DNA from: CAYTCZ01 sp964436315
Lineage (GTDB): Bacteria > Actinomycetota > Thermoleophilia > Gaiellales > Gaiellaceae
Length of the DNA stretch: 17,272 nucleotides
NCBI GenBank assembly: GCA_964436315.1
Contig: CAYTCZ010000086.1
Location: 1-17,272, forward strand
Direction of reading: 5' to 3'
Shown: in pieces, positions 1 through 7,018 of the stretch
Layout of the letters: every line of letters starts with the position of its first letter
Position numbering within the stretch: position 1 is the stretch's first letter
The notes under the pieces: model-generated
What the model was told of the DNA's origin: nothing
Seen by the model: only the letters and a program-made list of their open reading frames with translations
The model's database searches: none
Program-made: the position numbers and the translations under genes

Positions 1-668
1 GCCTGGAAGAGGGCTCTGTTCTCGTCTTCCTCGGGGTGCCACAGCACGCTCACGAGAAACTCGCGGTCTGGATCCTCGAGACCTTCGACGGTACCGTCTT
101 CGGCCCACGCCACCTCCTGCAACCCGTCGCCGATGCGACCAGGACCCTGGTGGTGGTGTGACTTCACTCGCACTGGCCCGTTGAGTATCTTGTCGAGCCG
201 GCTCCGTTCGGCGATCGAGACTTCGTGTTCCGAGAACACCCCGAGCGTCTGCCGGTGCCGCTCATGGCCCACAACGTCGGGCAGATGCTGGACGAGATCG
301 CCACCACGCGCGACGTTCACGACTTGGAGCCCACGGCAGATCCCGAGGACCGGCATGTCTCGTTCGACAGCAGCCGTAAGGAGCGCGAGTTCCGCGCGGT
401 CTCGAGTCGGCCTGATTCCGATCGTCTCGTCGTGCGAGCTCGCGTCGTAGACGGAGGGATCGATGTCGGAGCCACCGGTGAGAACGAGGCCATCGAGTTT
501 CTCCAGCAATTCCACCGCTCCGTTCTCGGTGGGAGGGATGACGATCGGCAGCCCGCCTGCTTCATCGATCGAGCGAATGTAGGACCATGGGACGAGGGCA
601 GCCGGGAGAGTCCAGGCTCCCCACGAGGCCTCTTCTTCGTAGCCGCTGATCCCGATGACGGGTCGCAT
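1..668 (-). CDS. Class I glutamine amidotransferase, PuuD-like gamma-glutamyl hydrolase (peptidase C26), 3' end outside window
   Basis: About 222 residues are visible; the C-terminus lies beyond the left edge. The translation begins MRPVIGISGYEEEASWGAW. It has an oxyanion-type segment LVLTGGSDIDPSVY (about 61-74), the nucleophile elbow PVLGICRGLQVVNVARGG with Cys111, then VKSHHHQGPGRIG (about 168-180), and the Cys-His-Glu partner motif LWHPEED with His211 and Glu213. This order is that of the peptidase C26 family (gamma-glutamyl-GABA hydrolase, PuuD), which cleaves gamma-glutamyl amides in the cytoplasm. The complete triad argues for an active enzyme; the substrate is unknown. The start is the ATG at 666-668 behind GGAGG, with no better upstream in-frame start. 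It diverges from the AceE-like gene across 164 bp. A minus-strand TAGACT box (743-748) could serve as its -10. Other glutamine-amidotransferase roles are possible but the HHHQ signature favours the PuuD group. Confidence 0.9.
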   Translation of the reverse strand, partial: MRPVIGISGYEEEASWGAWTLPAALVPWSYIRSIDEAGGLPIVIPPTENGAVELLEKLDGLVLTGGSDIDPSVYDASSHDETIGIRPTRDRAELALLTAAVERDMPVLGICRGLQVVNVARGGDLVQHLPDVVGHERHRQTLGVFSEHEVSIAERSRLDKILNGPVRVKSHHHQGPGRIGDGLQEVAWAEDGTVEGLEDPDREFLVSVLWHPEEDENRALFQ

Positions 669-742
669 CGCCCTCCGACGAATAGTGGACAGAGTTGCAG
701 CGCACTTCTGCCCGAGGTCATACGCTGCGGTCTTCCCGCCGA

Positions 743-748
743 AGTCTA
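743..748 (-). promoter_or_regulatory. Possible -10 box (TAGACT) for the amidotransferase gene
   Basis: On the minus strand 743-748 reads TAGACT, the same hexamer used in front of the divergent AceE-like gene. It would give a leader of roughly 65-70 nt before the start at 668. I see no convincing -35 element, so this is a weak prediction. Confidence 0.25.
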
Positions 749-820
749 TGGATCTCTCGCCTCGTCGATCTTCTCTCCGAAGGCGCTGTGGCCAGCAACC
801 ACAATGGCTCCGTAGCGGGC

Positions 821-826
821 TAGACT
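821..826 (+). promoter_or_regulatory. -10 box TAGACT placed for leaderless transcription of the AceE-like gene
   Basis: TAGACT fits the actinobacterial TANNNT -10 pattern and ends 6 nt before the ATG at 833, so transcription would begin at or next to the start codon. No Shine-Dalgarno sequence precedes this ATG, which agrees with a leaderless message. No clear -35 element is visible. Confidence 0.5.
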
Positions 827-832
827 TGGCCA

Positions 833-3211
833 ATGTCTGACATCGCGGCGGACCGAGGGCGCTCGCGGGCCCCGAGCGCCGATTCCGAGACGCTTCGCAC
901 GCTCGAGTCGATCCAGCGACGAGTTCTCTGGCTCGCGGTACGGATCGTCGATTATGCGAATCGCGAGCGCCCGAAAGGGGACGATCTCAAGGTAGGCGGC
1001 CATCAGGCCTCATCGGCCTCGATGGTCTCCATCATGACGGCGCTCTACCTCCACGATCTGCGCGCCGAGGATCGAGTATCGGTAAAGCCGCACGCGTCTC
1101 CGGTTCTTCACGCGATCGAATACTTGCTTGGCCGGCTTCCCGAGCGATATCTGACGACGCTCCGCGCCTATGGCGGCCTTCAGTCCTATCCCAGTCGCAC
1201 GAAGGACCCGTTCCCAGTCGACTACTCGACGGGGTCAGTCGGCCTCGGCGCGGCGGCCCCTCTCTTTGGAGCGCTGGCCGACCGGTACGTCCAGTCTCAC
1301 TTCGGACGTTCGACGGGAGGCCGGTTTATCTCGCTCCTCGGTGATGCCGAGCTCGACGAGGGGAATCTCTGGGAGGCGGTGATCGAACCTGCGACGCGCT
1401 CGCTCGACAATGCGTTATGGGTGGTCGACCTGAATCGCCAGAGTCTTGATCGAGTCGTGCCGATCATCAAGGCGGGCGAGCTCGAGCGCCAATTCGAAGC
1501 CTCTGGATGGAACGTCATCGAGCTCAAGTACGGCCGTCGACTCCGAGCGGCGTTCAGGAAGGAGGGAGGCGACCTTCTCCGGCGAGCGATCGATGAGATG
1601 CCGAACCAGGTGTACCAAGGCCTCTTCGGCGCGAGCGAGGAGGTCGCTTTCGAGTCGCTGCTCGCGGGTTTCTCGGAGGCGGAGCAGCAGCGGCTCATTC
1701 CGCTCCTGAACGAGTACGAGGGCGAACTCGCGGAGCTCATTCGCGACCTCGGTGGTCACGACATTGGCGACCTGATCGGTGCCTTCGACCAGGCACGAGC
1801 CCACCAGTCAAGTCCCAGCGTTATCTTCGCCTACACGATCAAGGGTTGGGGCCTACCGATCGCCGGGCGACCTCTAAACCACTCGGCGCTGCTGACCGGC
1901 GAGCAGATCGACGAGCTTCGGGCCGAAGTCGGTCTCACCGATGAGAGCGAGTGGAGCCGATTCGCCGTTGGGACGCCCGAGGCGGAGCTCGTGAGCGCCG
2001 CGACGCAGCGTCTGGAACGAAAAGAGCCGCCGGAGCCACATCGTTTCGAGGTGCCTCGTTCGCTCGGATCCGGCTGCCCGGCCAAGATCTCGACACAGGC
2101 GGCCTTCGGCCAGGCTCTGCTCGGGCTGTCCCGGCTCGAAGGCGTCGCCGAACGCATCGTGACGCTGTCGCCCGACGTCTCGGTGTCGACGAACCTCGGC
2201 GGCTGGATCAACAAATCGGGGATCTGGGGGCTCGAACCTGAGCCGGAGATGGACGTCGTTCGGGACTCCCCGCTCAACTGGACTGTGTCGCCAGAAGGAC
2301 AGCACGTCGAACTCGGAATCTCCGAGATGAATCTCTTCCTGCTTCTGGGCCAGCTCGGTCTGGCCTCGGACTTCCAAGGCGCGCCGCTCTTCCCGATCGG
2401 CACCGTCTACGACCCCTTCGTCTGTCGCGGCCTCGAGGGCCTCATCTACTCGGTGTACTCGGGTTCGCGCTTCGTCTTCGCCGGCACTCCCTCGGGGGTC
2501 TCTCTCTCGCGGGAGGGCGGAGCTCATCAGTCGACGATCACGCCCGGGATCGGGATTGAGCTTCCCGGTCTCGCGTATGCCGAACCGTGTTACGCAAGCG
2601 AGATGGAATGGCTGCTGCTCGACGGATTACAGCGCCTCCACGATTCCGATGGGGAAGCCGTCTATCTCCGCCTCTCGACGAAGCCGGTGGATCAGAGTCC
2701 GTTCACCGAGCTCATCGAGGAGCATGGTGAGGACGCCGTGCGGGCCGACGTCCTCGCAGGGGGCTTTCGACTTCGCGAGACACGGCCCGCCGACGACCAG
2801 GTCCTCCTGTTCACCTGCGGGGCGGTCGTCCCCGAGACCCTCGCTGCCGCCGAGGTCCTCGCCGAGGAGGAAGGGGTTGAGGCGGGCGTCATCTGTGTCT
2901 CTTCTCCTGACCGGCTCTACCGAGGCTGGCGAGAGTCCCGACTGGCTCACCTCCGTGACCTCAGCGCCTCCCGTGAGCGGTCACAGCTCGAGCGACTCGT
3001 TCCTCGTCCCGAGCGGGGTGTCCCGATCGTCAGCGTCGTCGACGGTGCCTCGCATTCACTGGCATTTCTCGGATCGTGTCTTGGCGCCCGCGCGGTTCCC
3101 CTCGGGATCGATCGCTTTGGGCAGGCAGGAAGCCAGCCAGAGATCTACGAGGAATACGAGATCTCGCCTTCAGCCATCGCGACCGCTGCCCTGATCGCGC
3201 TCGAACCCTGA
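833..3211 (+). CDS. AceE-like / transketolase-family thiamine-diphosphate enzyme (homodimeric pyruvate dehydrogenase E1 type)
   Basis: 792 residues. The N-terminal half resembles homodimeric pyruvate dehydrogenase E1: GGHQASSAS (55-63, where AceE has GGHISSFAS), GLQSYPS (115-121), the ThDP/Mg site GDAELDEGN (170-178) followed by DLNRQ (199-203), and FEASGWNVIELKYG (221-234). The pyrimidine-binding domain has ELGISEMN with the likely catalytic Glu498. The C-terminal domain ends near GIDRFGQAG (758-766), where AceE has a GTDGFGRSD-type segment. Such enzymes decarboxylate a 2-oxo acid and pass the acyl group to lipoyl-E2, or transfer ketol units. At 792 residues it is clearly shorter than classical AceE (close to 900), and no E2 or E3 gene is nearby, so the substrate is uncertain. 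The ATG at 833 is chosen because a -10 box lies 6 nt upstream. It ends 13 bp from the convergent GGDEF-EAL gene. Confidence 0.8.
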   Translation: MSDIAADRGRSRAPSADSETLRTLESIQRRVLWLAVRIVDYANRERPKGDDLKVGGHQASSASMVSIMTALYLHDLRAEDRVSVKPHASPVLHAIEYLLGRLPERYLTTLRAYGGLQSYPSRTKDPFPVDYSTGSVGLGAAAPLFGALADRYVQSHFGRSTGGRFISLLGDAELDEGNLWEAVIEPATRSLDNALWVVDLNRQSLDRVVPIIKAGELERQFEASGWNVIELKYGRRLRAAFRKEGGDLLRRAIDEMPNQVYQGLFGASEEVAFESLLAGFSEAEQQRLIPLLNEYEGELAELIRDLGGHDIGDLIGAFDQARAHQSSPSVIFAYTIKGWGLPIAGRPLNHSALLTGEQIDELRAEVGLTDESEWSRFAVGTPEAELVSAATQRLERKEPPEPHRFEVPRSLGSGCPAKISTQAAFGQALLGLSRLEGVAERIVTLSPDVSVSTNLGGWINKSGIWGLEPEPEMDVVRDSPLNWTVSPEGQHVELGISEMNLFLLLGQLGLASDFQGAPLFPIGTVYDPFVCRGLEGLIYSVYSGSRFVFAGTPSGVSLSREGGAHQSTITPGIGIELPGLAYAEPCYASEMEWLLLDGLQRLHDSDGEAVYLRLSTKPVDQSPFTELIEEHGEDAVRADVLAGGFRLRETRPADDQVLLFTCGAVVPETLAAAEVLAEEEGVEAGVICVSSPDRLYRGWRESRLAHLRDLSASRERSQLERLVPRPERGVPIVSVVDGASHSLAFLGSCLGARAVPLGIDRFGQAGSQPEIYEEYEISPSAIATAALIALEP

Positions 3212-3224
3212 GACAGCCGGAAAG

Positions 3225-5537
3225 CTACGCGGCTGGTGCCGCGGACGCTTCGCCGCCGAGCGCGCGCTTCCACCAGTCGGCCTCACGGCGTTCACGCGTG
3301 CTTCGAACCTCCCGTGCGTACCGGCTGAGCTCCCGACCGTGGCGTAGGAGAACCGTCATCTCCTCTTCGGTCAGCGGCTTGGCGAGATAGTCGCCCTGGC
3401 CGAGCTCTGAACCGAGCTTGCGGAGCTCATATGCCTGCTCTGCCGACTCGACGCCCTCGGCGATCGTCTCGAGGTCGAGAGTCCGGCAGAGCTCGATAAT
3501 CGTCCGCACAAATGCCGCCTCTTGCGAGTCGCCCCACAGGCCGTCGATGAAGCCTTTCGCGATCTTGAGAATGTCGATTGGGAACAGGTGGAGATACCGG
3601 AGCGATGAGTAGCCGGTCCCGAAGTCATCGACGGAGAGCTTCAGGCCCAGCGCCTTCAGCTCGAGGAGACGATCAACCGTCGCGTCGGTGTCATGCATCA
3701 TCACGCTCTCGGTGATCTCGAGGATCAACGTCTTCGCGTCGAGTCCCGATTTCTTGATCGCAGTTTCCACATCAGCGATCAAGGTTGACTCGTCGAGCTG
3801 ACGACCGGAGATGTTGACGCTGAGCTGGAGTGGCTCGTCGTCCTCGTTCTCGAGTTGCCATTCACGGACCTGGCTGGTTGCTTCTTCGAGCACCCAGCGT
3901 CCCATTGCGTTGATCATGCCGCTCTCCTCGGCAAGTCCGATGAAGTCACTGGGGGGGAGTAGACCGAGCTTCGGATGGCGCCAGCGGAGGAGTGCCTCGA
4001 CCGCTTCGATTCGGCCGCTCTTGAGCTCGACAATGGGCTGATAGTGAACCTCGAGTTCGTCGCGCTCGAGAGCGCGCCGCATGTCCGACTCGAGTTCGAG
4101 CCGCTTGAGTGCATCAGCGTGCATAGTCGATTCGAAGATTGCGTAGCGACCTCGGCCTCCACCCTTCGCCATGTACATGGCGATGTCGGCGTTCCTGAGG
4201 AGCTCGTCCGCGCCTTCGCTGGGATCGCTCATCGCGATTCCGATGCTCGTGTCGATAAAGGCGTGCTTCCCCTGCAGCGTAAATGGCTCCTGGAGGGAGT
4301 CGATAATCCGGTCGGCGACGACAACTGCGTTCGAGACCGTGGTCGCGTCGTCGAGCAAGATTGCGAACTCATCGCCGCCAAGCCGTGAGACTGTGTCGGC
4401 TGGCCGGACGCACGCGCGGAGACGCTCGGCAACACCGATCAGCAATTCGTCACCGACTTGGTGCCCAAGGCTGTCGTTCACGTTTTTGAAGTTGTCGAGG
4501 TCGCAGAACAGGATCGCGAACGGTTCTTCAGATCGCTTCCGTTCGCGGAGGGCGCGCTCGACCCGGTCTTTGAAGAGTGCCCGGTTCGCCAGGTCGGTCA
4601 GGGGATCGTGAAAAGCCTGGTGAGCAAGTTGCTCTTCAAGCGTCTTTCGCTCTGTGATGTCGCGGCTGTTCAAGATCATCTGGCCGACGTTCGGATCGTC
4701 GATGAGGTTGTTGCCGACCGTCTCGATATGGAGCCACGAACCATCACGGTGCTGCATTCGCCACTCGACCGTGCTCGTGATGCCCGGCTGGCGCATCGCC
4801 TCAGTGAAGAACGCAATCGCGCGGGTCGCATCGTCCGGGTGGAGAAGTTCGGTCAGTTTGACGCCCACGAGTTCAGCGGGTGCGTAGCCGAGAACGCTCT
4901 CGACGGAAGGCGTCTGGTAGCAGATGGTCGCGTCGGGATCGATGAGCGTGACGAGGTCTGACGAGTTCTGCACGATCGAGCGGAATCGCTCTTGGCTCTG
5001 GTGCAGGTGGAGGTCTTCGTTGATCCGAACGGCTTCGAGTGCAGGAGCCGTAAGCGCAGCGACGGTTTCGAGCCCTTCGGCGCTACCGTTGCCAATTGAG
5101 CCGCTGTTCTCGACCATGAGAACGCCGCGAAGCTCGCCCAGCATGATCAATGGGACGAGGAACACTGTTCGGTTCTTTCGCCCCAGGAACCCTTGCCGGC
5201 GGGCTGGCACAACCGGGTCGTCGTTTCGCAACTCGATGGACATCGACCGTCCCTCTCTGAGCCCCGCCTGAACCTCGGTTTCAAGCCGGCGAACGTCCAT
5301 CTCCTGACCCTCGAGATCCTCGCCGTCGGCGCCGACGGCGGCGACGAACGTCATCTTCTCTTCCGATCCGAGCGCCAAGCCGGCCCGGGCTTTCTTTGCC
5401 TTCCCGAGTGTTGAAAGCGCCCCGTCAAGCGCGGCCGTCAGGATCTGGTTACGGGCATTTGTGCTCGCCCGAGTACCGCTCCAATTGAGGTTTTTAGGCT
5501 TTGGATGCTCCGGATCGTGTGCCGTCAGGGCCGTCAT
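3225..5537 (-). CDS. GAF-PAS-GGDEF-EAL cyclic-di-GMP signalling protein
   Basis: 770 residues with no signal peptide or membrane span, so probably cytoplasmic. In order: a GAF-like sensor (about 35-170), a PAS domain (about 183-298, ending in the PAC-type SRDITERK), a GGDEF domain (about 305-465) and an EAL domain (about 480-735). The cyclase signature RLGGDEFAILL is intact (GGDEF 387-391) and the RPAD at 378-381 is an RxxD product-inhibition site five residues upstream. The phosphodiesterase half keeps EAL (514-516), NIS, EITES, DDFGTGYSS (637-645), EGVES (694-698) and GQG (713-715). The usual LKID is LKIA (657-660). Both activities are therefore plausible, set by whatever GAF and PAS sense. 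The ATG at 5537 has AAGGA 8 nt upstream. The gene follows an unusual structured leader and is downstream of the cyclodeaminase-like gene on the same strand. Confidence 0.93.
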   Translation of the reverse strand: MTALTAHDPEHPKPKNLNWSGTRASTNARNQILTAALDGALSTLGKAKKARAGLALGSEEKMTFVAAVGADGEDLEGQEMDVRRLETEVQAGLREGRSMSIELRNDDPVVPARRQGFLGRKNRTVFLVPLIMLGELRGVLMVENSGSIGNGSAEGLETVAALTAPALEAVRINEDLHLHQSQERFRSIVQNSSDLVTLIDPDATICYQTPSVESVLGYAPAELVGVKLTELLHPDDATRAIAFFTEAMRQPGITSTVEWRMQHRDGSWLHIETVGNNLIDDPNVGQMILNSRDITERKTLEEQLAHQAFHDPLTDLANRALFKDRVERALRERKRSEEPFAILFCDLDNFKNVNDSLGHQVGDELLIGVAERLRACVRPADTVSRLGGDEFAILLDDATTVSNAVVVADRIIDSLQEPFTLQGKHAFIDTSIGIAMSDPSEGADELLRNADIAMYMAKGGGRGRYAIFESTMHADALKRLELESDMRRALERDELEVHYQPIVELKSGRIEAVEALLRWRHPKLGLLPPSDFIGLAEESGMINAMGRWVLEEATSQVREWQLENEDDEPLQLSVNISGRQLDESTLIADVETAIKKSGLDAKTLILEITESVMMHDTDATVDRLLELKALGLKLSVDDFGTGYSSLRYLHLFPIDILKIAKGFIDGLWGDSQEAAFVRTIIELCRTLDLETIAEGVESAEQAYELRKLGSELGQGDYLAKPLTEEEMTVLLRHGRELSRYAREVRSTRERREADWWKRALGGEASAAPAA

Positions 5538-5566
5538 TGGCGGGTTCCTTGGTCTACTGCCGCGCG

Positions 5567-5668
5567 TAGGGGCAGTTCACCCTGTTGGTTATCGGCCGCT
5601 CGTACGTTCTCACCTCCCTCTTTTGGGTCTTCCCACGTTCGAGTGATTCGTGCGTGAAATTGCCCCTA
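5567..5668 (-). promoter_or_regulatory. Candidate structured RNA leader upstream of the GGDEF-EAL gene
   Basis: The space between the cyclodeaminase-like stop codon and the GGDEF-EAL start holds two nested pairs of complementary arms. Outer helix: 5661-5668 pairs with 5567-5574 (8 perfect base pairs, UAGGGGCA with UGCCCCUA) and 5654-5658 with 5576-5580 (5 base pairs). Inner helix: 5635-5643 pairs with 5599-5607 (8 of 9 positions). A small GGG-AAGA-CCC hairpin (5625-5634) abuts the inner helix. A purine-rich strand with an SD-like GGAGGUGA lies inside the fold and has no well-placed start codon. There is no U-tract, so it is not a simple terminator. I could not match it to a riboswitch class I know, including c-di-GMP-I. 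Confidence 0.5.
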
Positions 5669-6595
5669 TCGGGCGAGGGGCGTCCCGACTCCCTTTTTAC
5701 GCGCGCGCGAATCGACGACTGAAGCGAAGGCACCATCCAGTGCCCCGATCCCGAGGTTGACGCAGACGACACGATCGGGACGGTCCGTCCCGGACAGCGA
5801 TTCGCCGACGGTCCCATGCGGCTTCGGCCAGTTCTGGAAGTGGCCTTGTGCGCGGTAGTACTCGAACTGCTCGAGATCGTCGGAGAGCATCAGATCGGCG
5901 ACCGCGATCGCCTCGCGCGAGAAGTAGAAGTCGAAATCGATCGGGAGTGCGAGCCACCTGGGACCGAGCCAGTCAGGCGTAAGCGGTGACGGCGGCGCCT
6001 CCACGATCGGTCCTGCCGAGATGACGAGGTCAGCGTTCTCCACCGCCGCTCGGGCGGAGTCCATCGCCTCCACGAGGCCCTCGAGTTGCTCGATTCGCTC
6101 CGGATGCGGATCGTAGGCGCCGATCTCGACATCCGGGTTGAGCGCGTTCAGAACGCGCGCGTGATATCGGCCTTGTTCACCGCAGCCGAGGATCGCCGCT
6201 CGATTCCAGCCAGCGGGCGCGAAACGCCGGATGCAGACGCCGCTCGCGGCCGCCGTTCGGGCGGCAGTTATCTCTCCAGCGTCCATGATCGTGAGCGGGA
6301 GCCCGGTTTCGGGATCATTCAAGACGATCAGGCCCGAGATGTACGGGAGGCCGCGCTGCTTGTTTTCCGGGTACCCCGAGACCCATTTCAACACCGCGAT
6401 GTCGTCGCTTCGCAGGTAGGCCGGCATTGCGTGAATGAACGAGTCGCTTCGCGGGTGGATGCCCGGTTTTGGTGGAAGCTCGACGTTGCCCGCGGCAGCG
6501 TCCACATACGTGCGTTCGACGATGTCGAGTTGCTCGGATATCCCGGGGAGGAGACCAACGACCTCCTCTCGGGTGAGATAGTGGAGCTGTTTCAA
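5666..6595 (-). CDS. Ornithine cyclodeaminase / mu-crystallin family NAD(P)-dependent protein
   Basis: 309 residues, normal for the family. Family landmarks are ELPPKPGIHP (39-48), Lys70 in VLKWVSGYPENKQRGLPYISG (68-88), IMDAGEITAARTAAASG (103-119) and a Rossmann fingerprint ILGCGEQGRYHARVL (135-149). Family members deaminate or reduce amino and imino acids (ornithine to proline, alanine dehydrogenation, imine reduction). The C-terminal active-site segment is atypical: instead of the common GAD-PGK type loop it has LPIDFDFYFS (217-226) and a DDLEQFEYYRAQGHF stretch. It is therefore a divergent subgroup whose substrate I cannot name. The start is a TTG (6593-6595) that overlaps the stop of the preceding PPOX-type gene as TTGA, implying translational coupling; GGAG occurs just upstream in the partner gene. 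Its own TAG forms the first bases of the structured leader that follows. Confidence 0.85.
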   Translation of the reverse strand: MKQLHYLTREEVVGLLPGISEQLDIVERTYVDAAAGNVELPPKPGIHPRSDSFIHAMPAYLRSDDIAVLKWVSGYPENKQRGLPYISGLIVLNDPETGLPLTIMDAGEITAARTAAASGVCIRRFAPAGWNRAAILGCGEQGRYHARVLNALNPDVEIGAYDPHPERIEQLEGLVEAMDSARAAVENADLVISAGPIVEAPPSPLTPDWLGPRWLALPIDFDFYFSREAIAVADLMLSDDLEQFEYYRAQGHFQNWPKPHGTVGESLSGTDRPDRVVCVNLGIGALDGAFASVVDSRARKKGVGTPLAR

Positions 6596-6990
6596 ACCTG
6601 CTCCGCGAGTTGCTCCGGCTCGACCCGCAGCATGACACGTTGCTGGCCCGGCTCAGCCCATTGGTACTCGGGTTCGCCCGTGAACTTCAGCGAGAGCCTG
6701 TCGATGTGATCGTCGGCCGCTTGACCTTCGGTGAACTCGACCACGCGACCGCGAATTTCGATTTTGCGGAGTGGGTTTCCGTCTTCCGGGACCGTGAGGG
6801 CGATCCGAGGATCGCGACGGAGGTTCTTCTCCTTGACCCGACCGATGACGGTGTTGAGAAGAATGTAGCCATCGTCTCTGTCTACCCACATCGGCGAGAC
6901 CTGCGGTGACCCGTCCGCCATGACGGTTGCGACGTACGCCGTGTTTGGGCCGTCCAAGAGTTCCTGCGCCGCTTCGGTCAACTCGATCAT
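6592..6990 (-). CDS. PPOX-class (pyridoxamine 5'-phosphate oxidase-like) F420/flavin-dependent oxidoreductase
   Basis: 132 residues, the usual size of the small split-barrel F420/flavin oxidoreductases abundant in actinobacteria. Visible family features are NTAYVATVMADGSPQVSPMW (residues 16-35), the cofactor-binding stretch YILLNTVIGRVKEKNLRRDP (47-66), and IEIRGRVVEFTEG (77-89). Such proteins bind F420 or FMN and reduce small organic compounds; the substrate is not evident. The start at 6990 (MIELTEAAQELL) is chosen because GGAGGAG lies 5 nt upstream and homology begins there; the frame stays open further upstream to 7365, but that part is antisense to the CoA-transferase and not protein-like. 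It is the first gene of a leftward pair with the cyclodeaminase-like gene (TTGA overlap) and diverges from the CoA-transferase across only 28 bp. Confidence 0.9.
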   Translation of the reverse strand: MIELTEAAQELLDGPNTAYVATVMADGSPQVSPMWVDRDDGYILLNTVIGRVKEKNLRRDPRIALTVPEDGNPLRKIEIRGRVVEFTEGQAADDHIDRLSLKFTGEPEYQWAEPGQQRVMLRVEPEQLAEQV

Positions 6991-6995
6991 AGGAT

Positions 6996-7002
6996 CTCCT
7001 CC
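6996..7002 (-). promoter_or_regulatory. Strong ribosome binding site of the PPOX gene
   Basis: The minus strand reads GGAGGAG here, 5 nt before the ATG at 6990. It fixes that start over the open frame continuing upstream to 7365. Confidence 0.8.
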
Positions 7003-7005
7003 GAC

Positions 7006-7011
7006 TAGGGT
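7006..7011 (+). promoter_or_regulatory. -10 box TAGGGT placed for leaderless transcription of the CoA-transferase gene
   Basis: TAGGGT (TANNNT) ends 7 nt before the ATG at 7019, the same geometry as at the AceE-like gene. No Shine-Dalgarno sequence exists on the plus strand, so the message is probably leaderless. The divergent PPOX ribosome binding site lies within 10 bp, so the promoter of that gene must sit at or inside the CoA-transferase coding region. Confidence 0.5.
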
Positions 7012-7018
7012 TCCGTAG

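Noticed and set aside
225..815. Plus-strand ORF of 196 residues at the left edge
   Set aside because: It is antisense to the amidotransferase, whose minus-strand translation has a full catalytic triad context; the plus-strand product has no protein-like motif.
5554..5611. Leader peptide (GTG start, ending CPYARQ) within the structured leader
   Set aside because: The purine-rich SD-like sequence overlaps the GTG itself instead of sitting at proper spacing, and the peptide shows no regulatory codon run.
5567..5668. Leader as a c-di-GMP-I riboswitch
   Set aside because: The gene context fits, but the conserved core and GNRA tetraloop/receptor sequences I would expect are not visible, so I leave the class open.
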